A program made the position numbers and the translations under genes. 64,000 nucleotides of DNA from Chrysopilus asiliformis (lineage: Eukaryota > Arthropoda > Insecta > Diptera > Rhagionidae), in NCBI GenBank assembly GCA_964034945.1, contig OZ035964.1, forward strand, positions 2,257,607 to 2,321,606. Direction: 5' to 3'. The notes under the pieces are model-generated. The model was not told where the DNA came from and searched no databases. It worked only from the letters and a program-made list of their open reading frames with translations. Shown here piece after piece: positions 63,590 to 64,000 of the stretch (positions are counted from its first letter, which is position 1; every line of letters starts with the position of its first letter).

Positions 63590-63995
63590 CAAATACTGTA
63601 ACATATAAGGGCAGATAAAATTTTCCCGAAAAAATCCATTTGTACAGCAGAGGGGGGTGGTCCGATTGGATTTTGACGTATGGACCGGTTATGTAAAATC
63701 ATATTCTAAACACATTTGGAATTTTCACAAAAACCATACCGAATTAGGCTCCCCTTTTTCTTTTCAAAACGAATCCTTACAGGACTAGACATTTGGAATT
63801 TTCACAAAAACCATACCGAATTAGGCTCCCCTTTTTCTGTTTAAAACGAATCCTTACAGGACTAGGCGCGGTACATCAACAGAAGATGCAGGAGACGGGC
63901 CAAGGGCAAGAGGGAGGTATGATTTTACTTCCGGCGCCCCTTTTTTTATACCGATTCCATTTCACAATCAATGGGAAAATTTATCTATGGATTGA
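63590..63995 (+). repeat. Dispersed repeat family I, copy 2 (with internal duplication)
   Basis: Reverse of 27560-27860: ATCATATTCTAAACACATTT, GAATTAGGCTCCCCTTTTTC, CGAATCCTTACAGGACTAG, ATGATTTTACTTCCGGCGCC. The block ACATTTGGAATTTTCACAAA to CAGGACTAG occurs twice in tandem (63713-63787 and 63788-63864). It runs to the window end. Confidence 0.6.
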
Positions 63996-64000
63996 ATAAA

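Noticed and set aside
1..64000. tRNA, rRNA or microRNA genes
   Set aside because: I found no cloverleaf with the expected A and B box text; the many hairpins are better explained as transposons, and a structured search was not possible.

Overview
The window is insect nuclear DNA. It is AT-rich, has GT-AG introns and carries an unusually dense load of small DNA transposons. Gene structures and the Gln/His/Asn-rich style of the onecut protein suggest Diptera, perhaps a nematoceran fly; the species assignment is inference. Four animal genes can be rebuilt exon by exon.

Layout: (1) about 1-2146, minus strand, the 5' part of an HPS3-like gene (BLOC-2 subunit), running off the left edge. (2) 7765-22535, plus strand, a complete nine-exon phosphatidylinositol 5-phosphate 4-kinase (PIP4K) of 406 residues, with an 8.5-kb intron full of mobile elements. 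(3) 28107-32427, plus strand, a complete seven-exon TM7SF3-like seven-transmembrane protein of 590 residues. (4) 32.6-47.2 kb, a long gene-poor stretch of nested repeats, LINE remnants and AT-rich DNA, probably onecut's upstream regulatory region and leader. (5) 48145-58246, plus strand, the onecut transcription factor (CUT domain plus F48/M50-type homeodomain, 877 residues), followed in the same frame by a further 472 open codons to 59665. (6) 59.7-64 kb, a possible long 3' UTR, and repeats.

The main result is at onecut. The annotated end is a UGA followed by C, and the same frame stays open for 472 codons of Gln/His/Asn/Asp/Ser-rich sequence, with no ATG in the first 138 codons. The many AAT, GAT and CAG tracts all sit in the stop-free phase. 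This looks like a stop-codon readthrough extension that would make a protein of about 1350 residues. A second candidate is an alternative last exon just after the CUT exon (50823-50992), which would give a CUT-only isoform without the homeodomain.

The second theme is palindromic (foldback) mobile elements. Several families keep their tips, and sometimes the hairpin apex, while the arms differ between copies and yet stay self-complementary within each copy. Helitron-like elements (A|TC...CTAG|T), pogo-like and TTAA-flanked elements, a 250-bp MITE with 4-bp duplications and a ~1-kb repeat family (called B here) account for most intron and intergenic DNA.

The four genes are not an operon. HPS3 and PIP4K both relate to endolysosomal membranes and TM7SF3 is a membrane protein, but nothing in the sequence shows that they act together.
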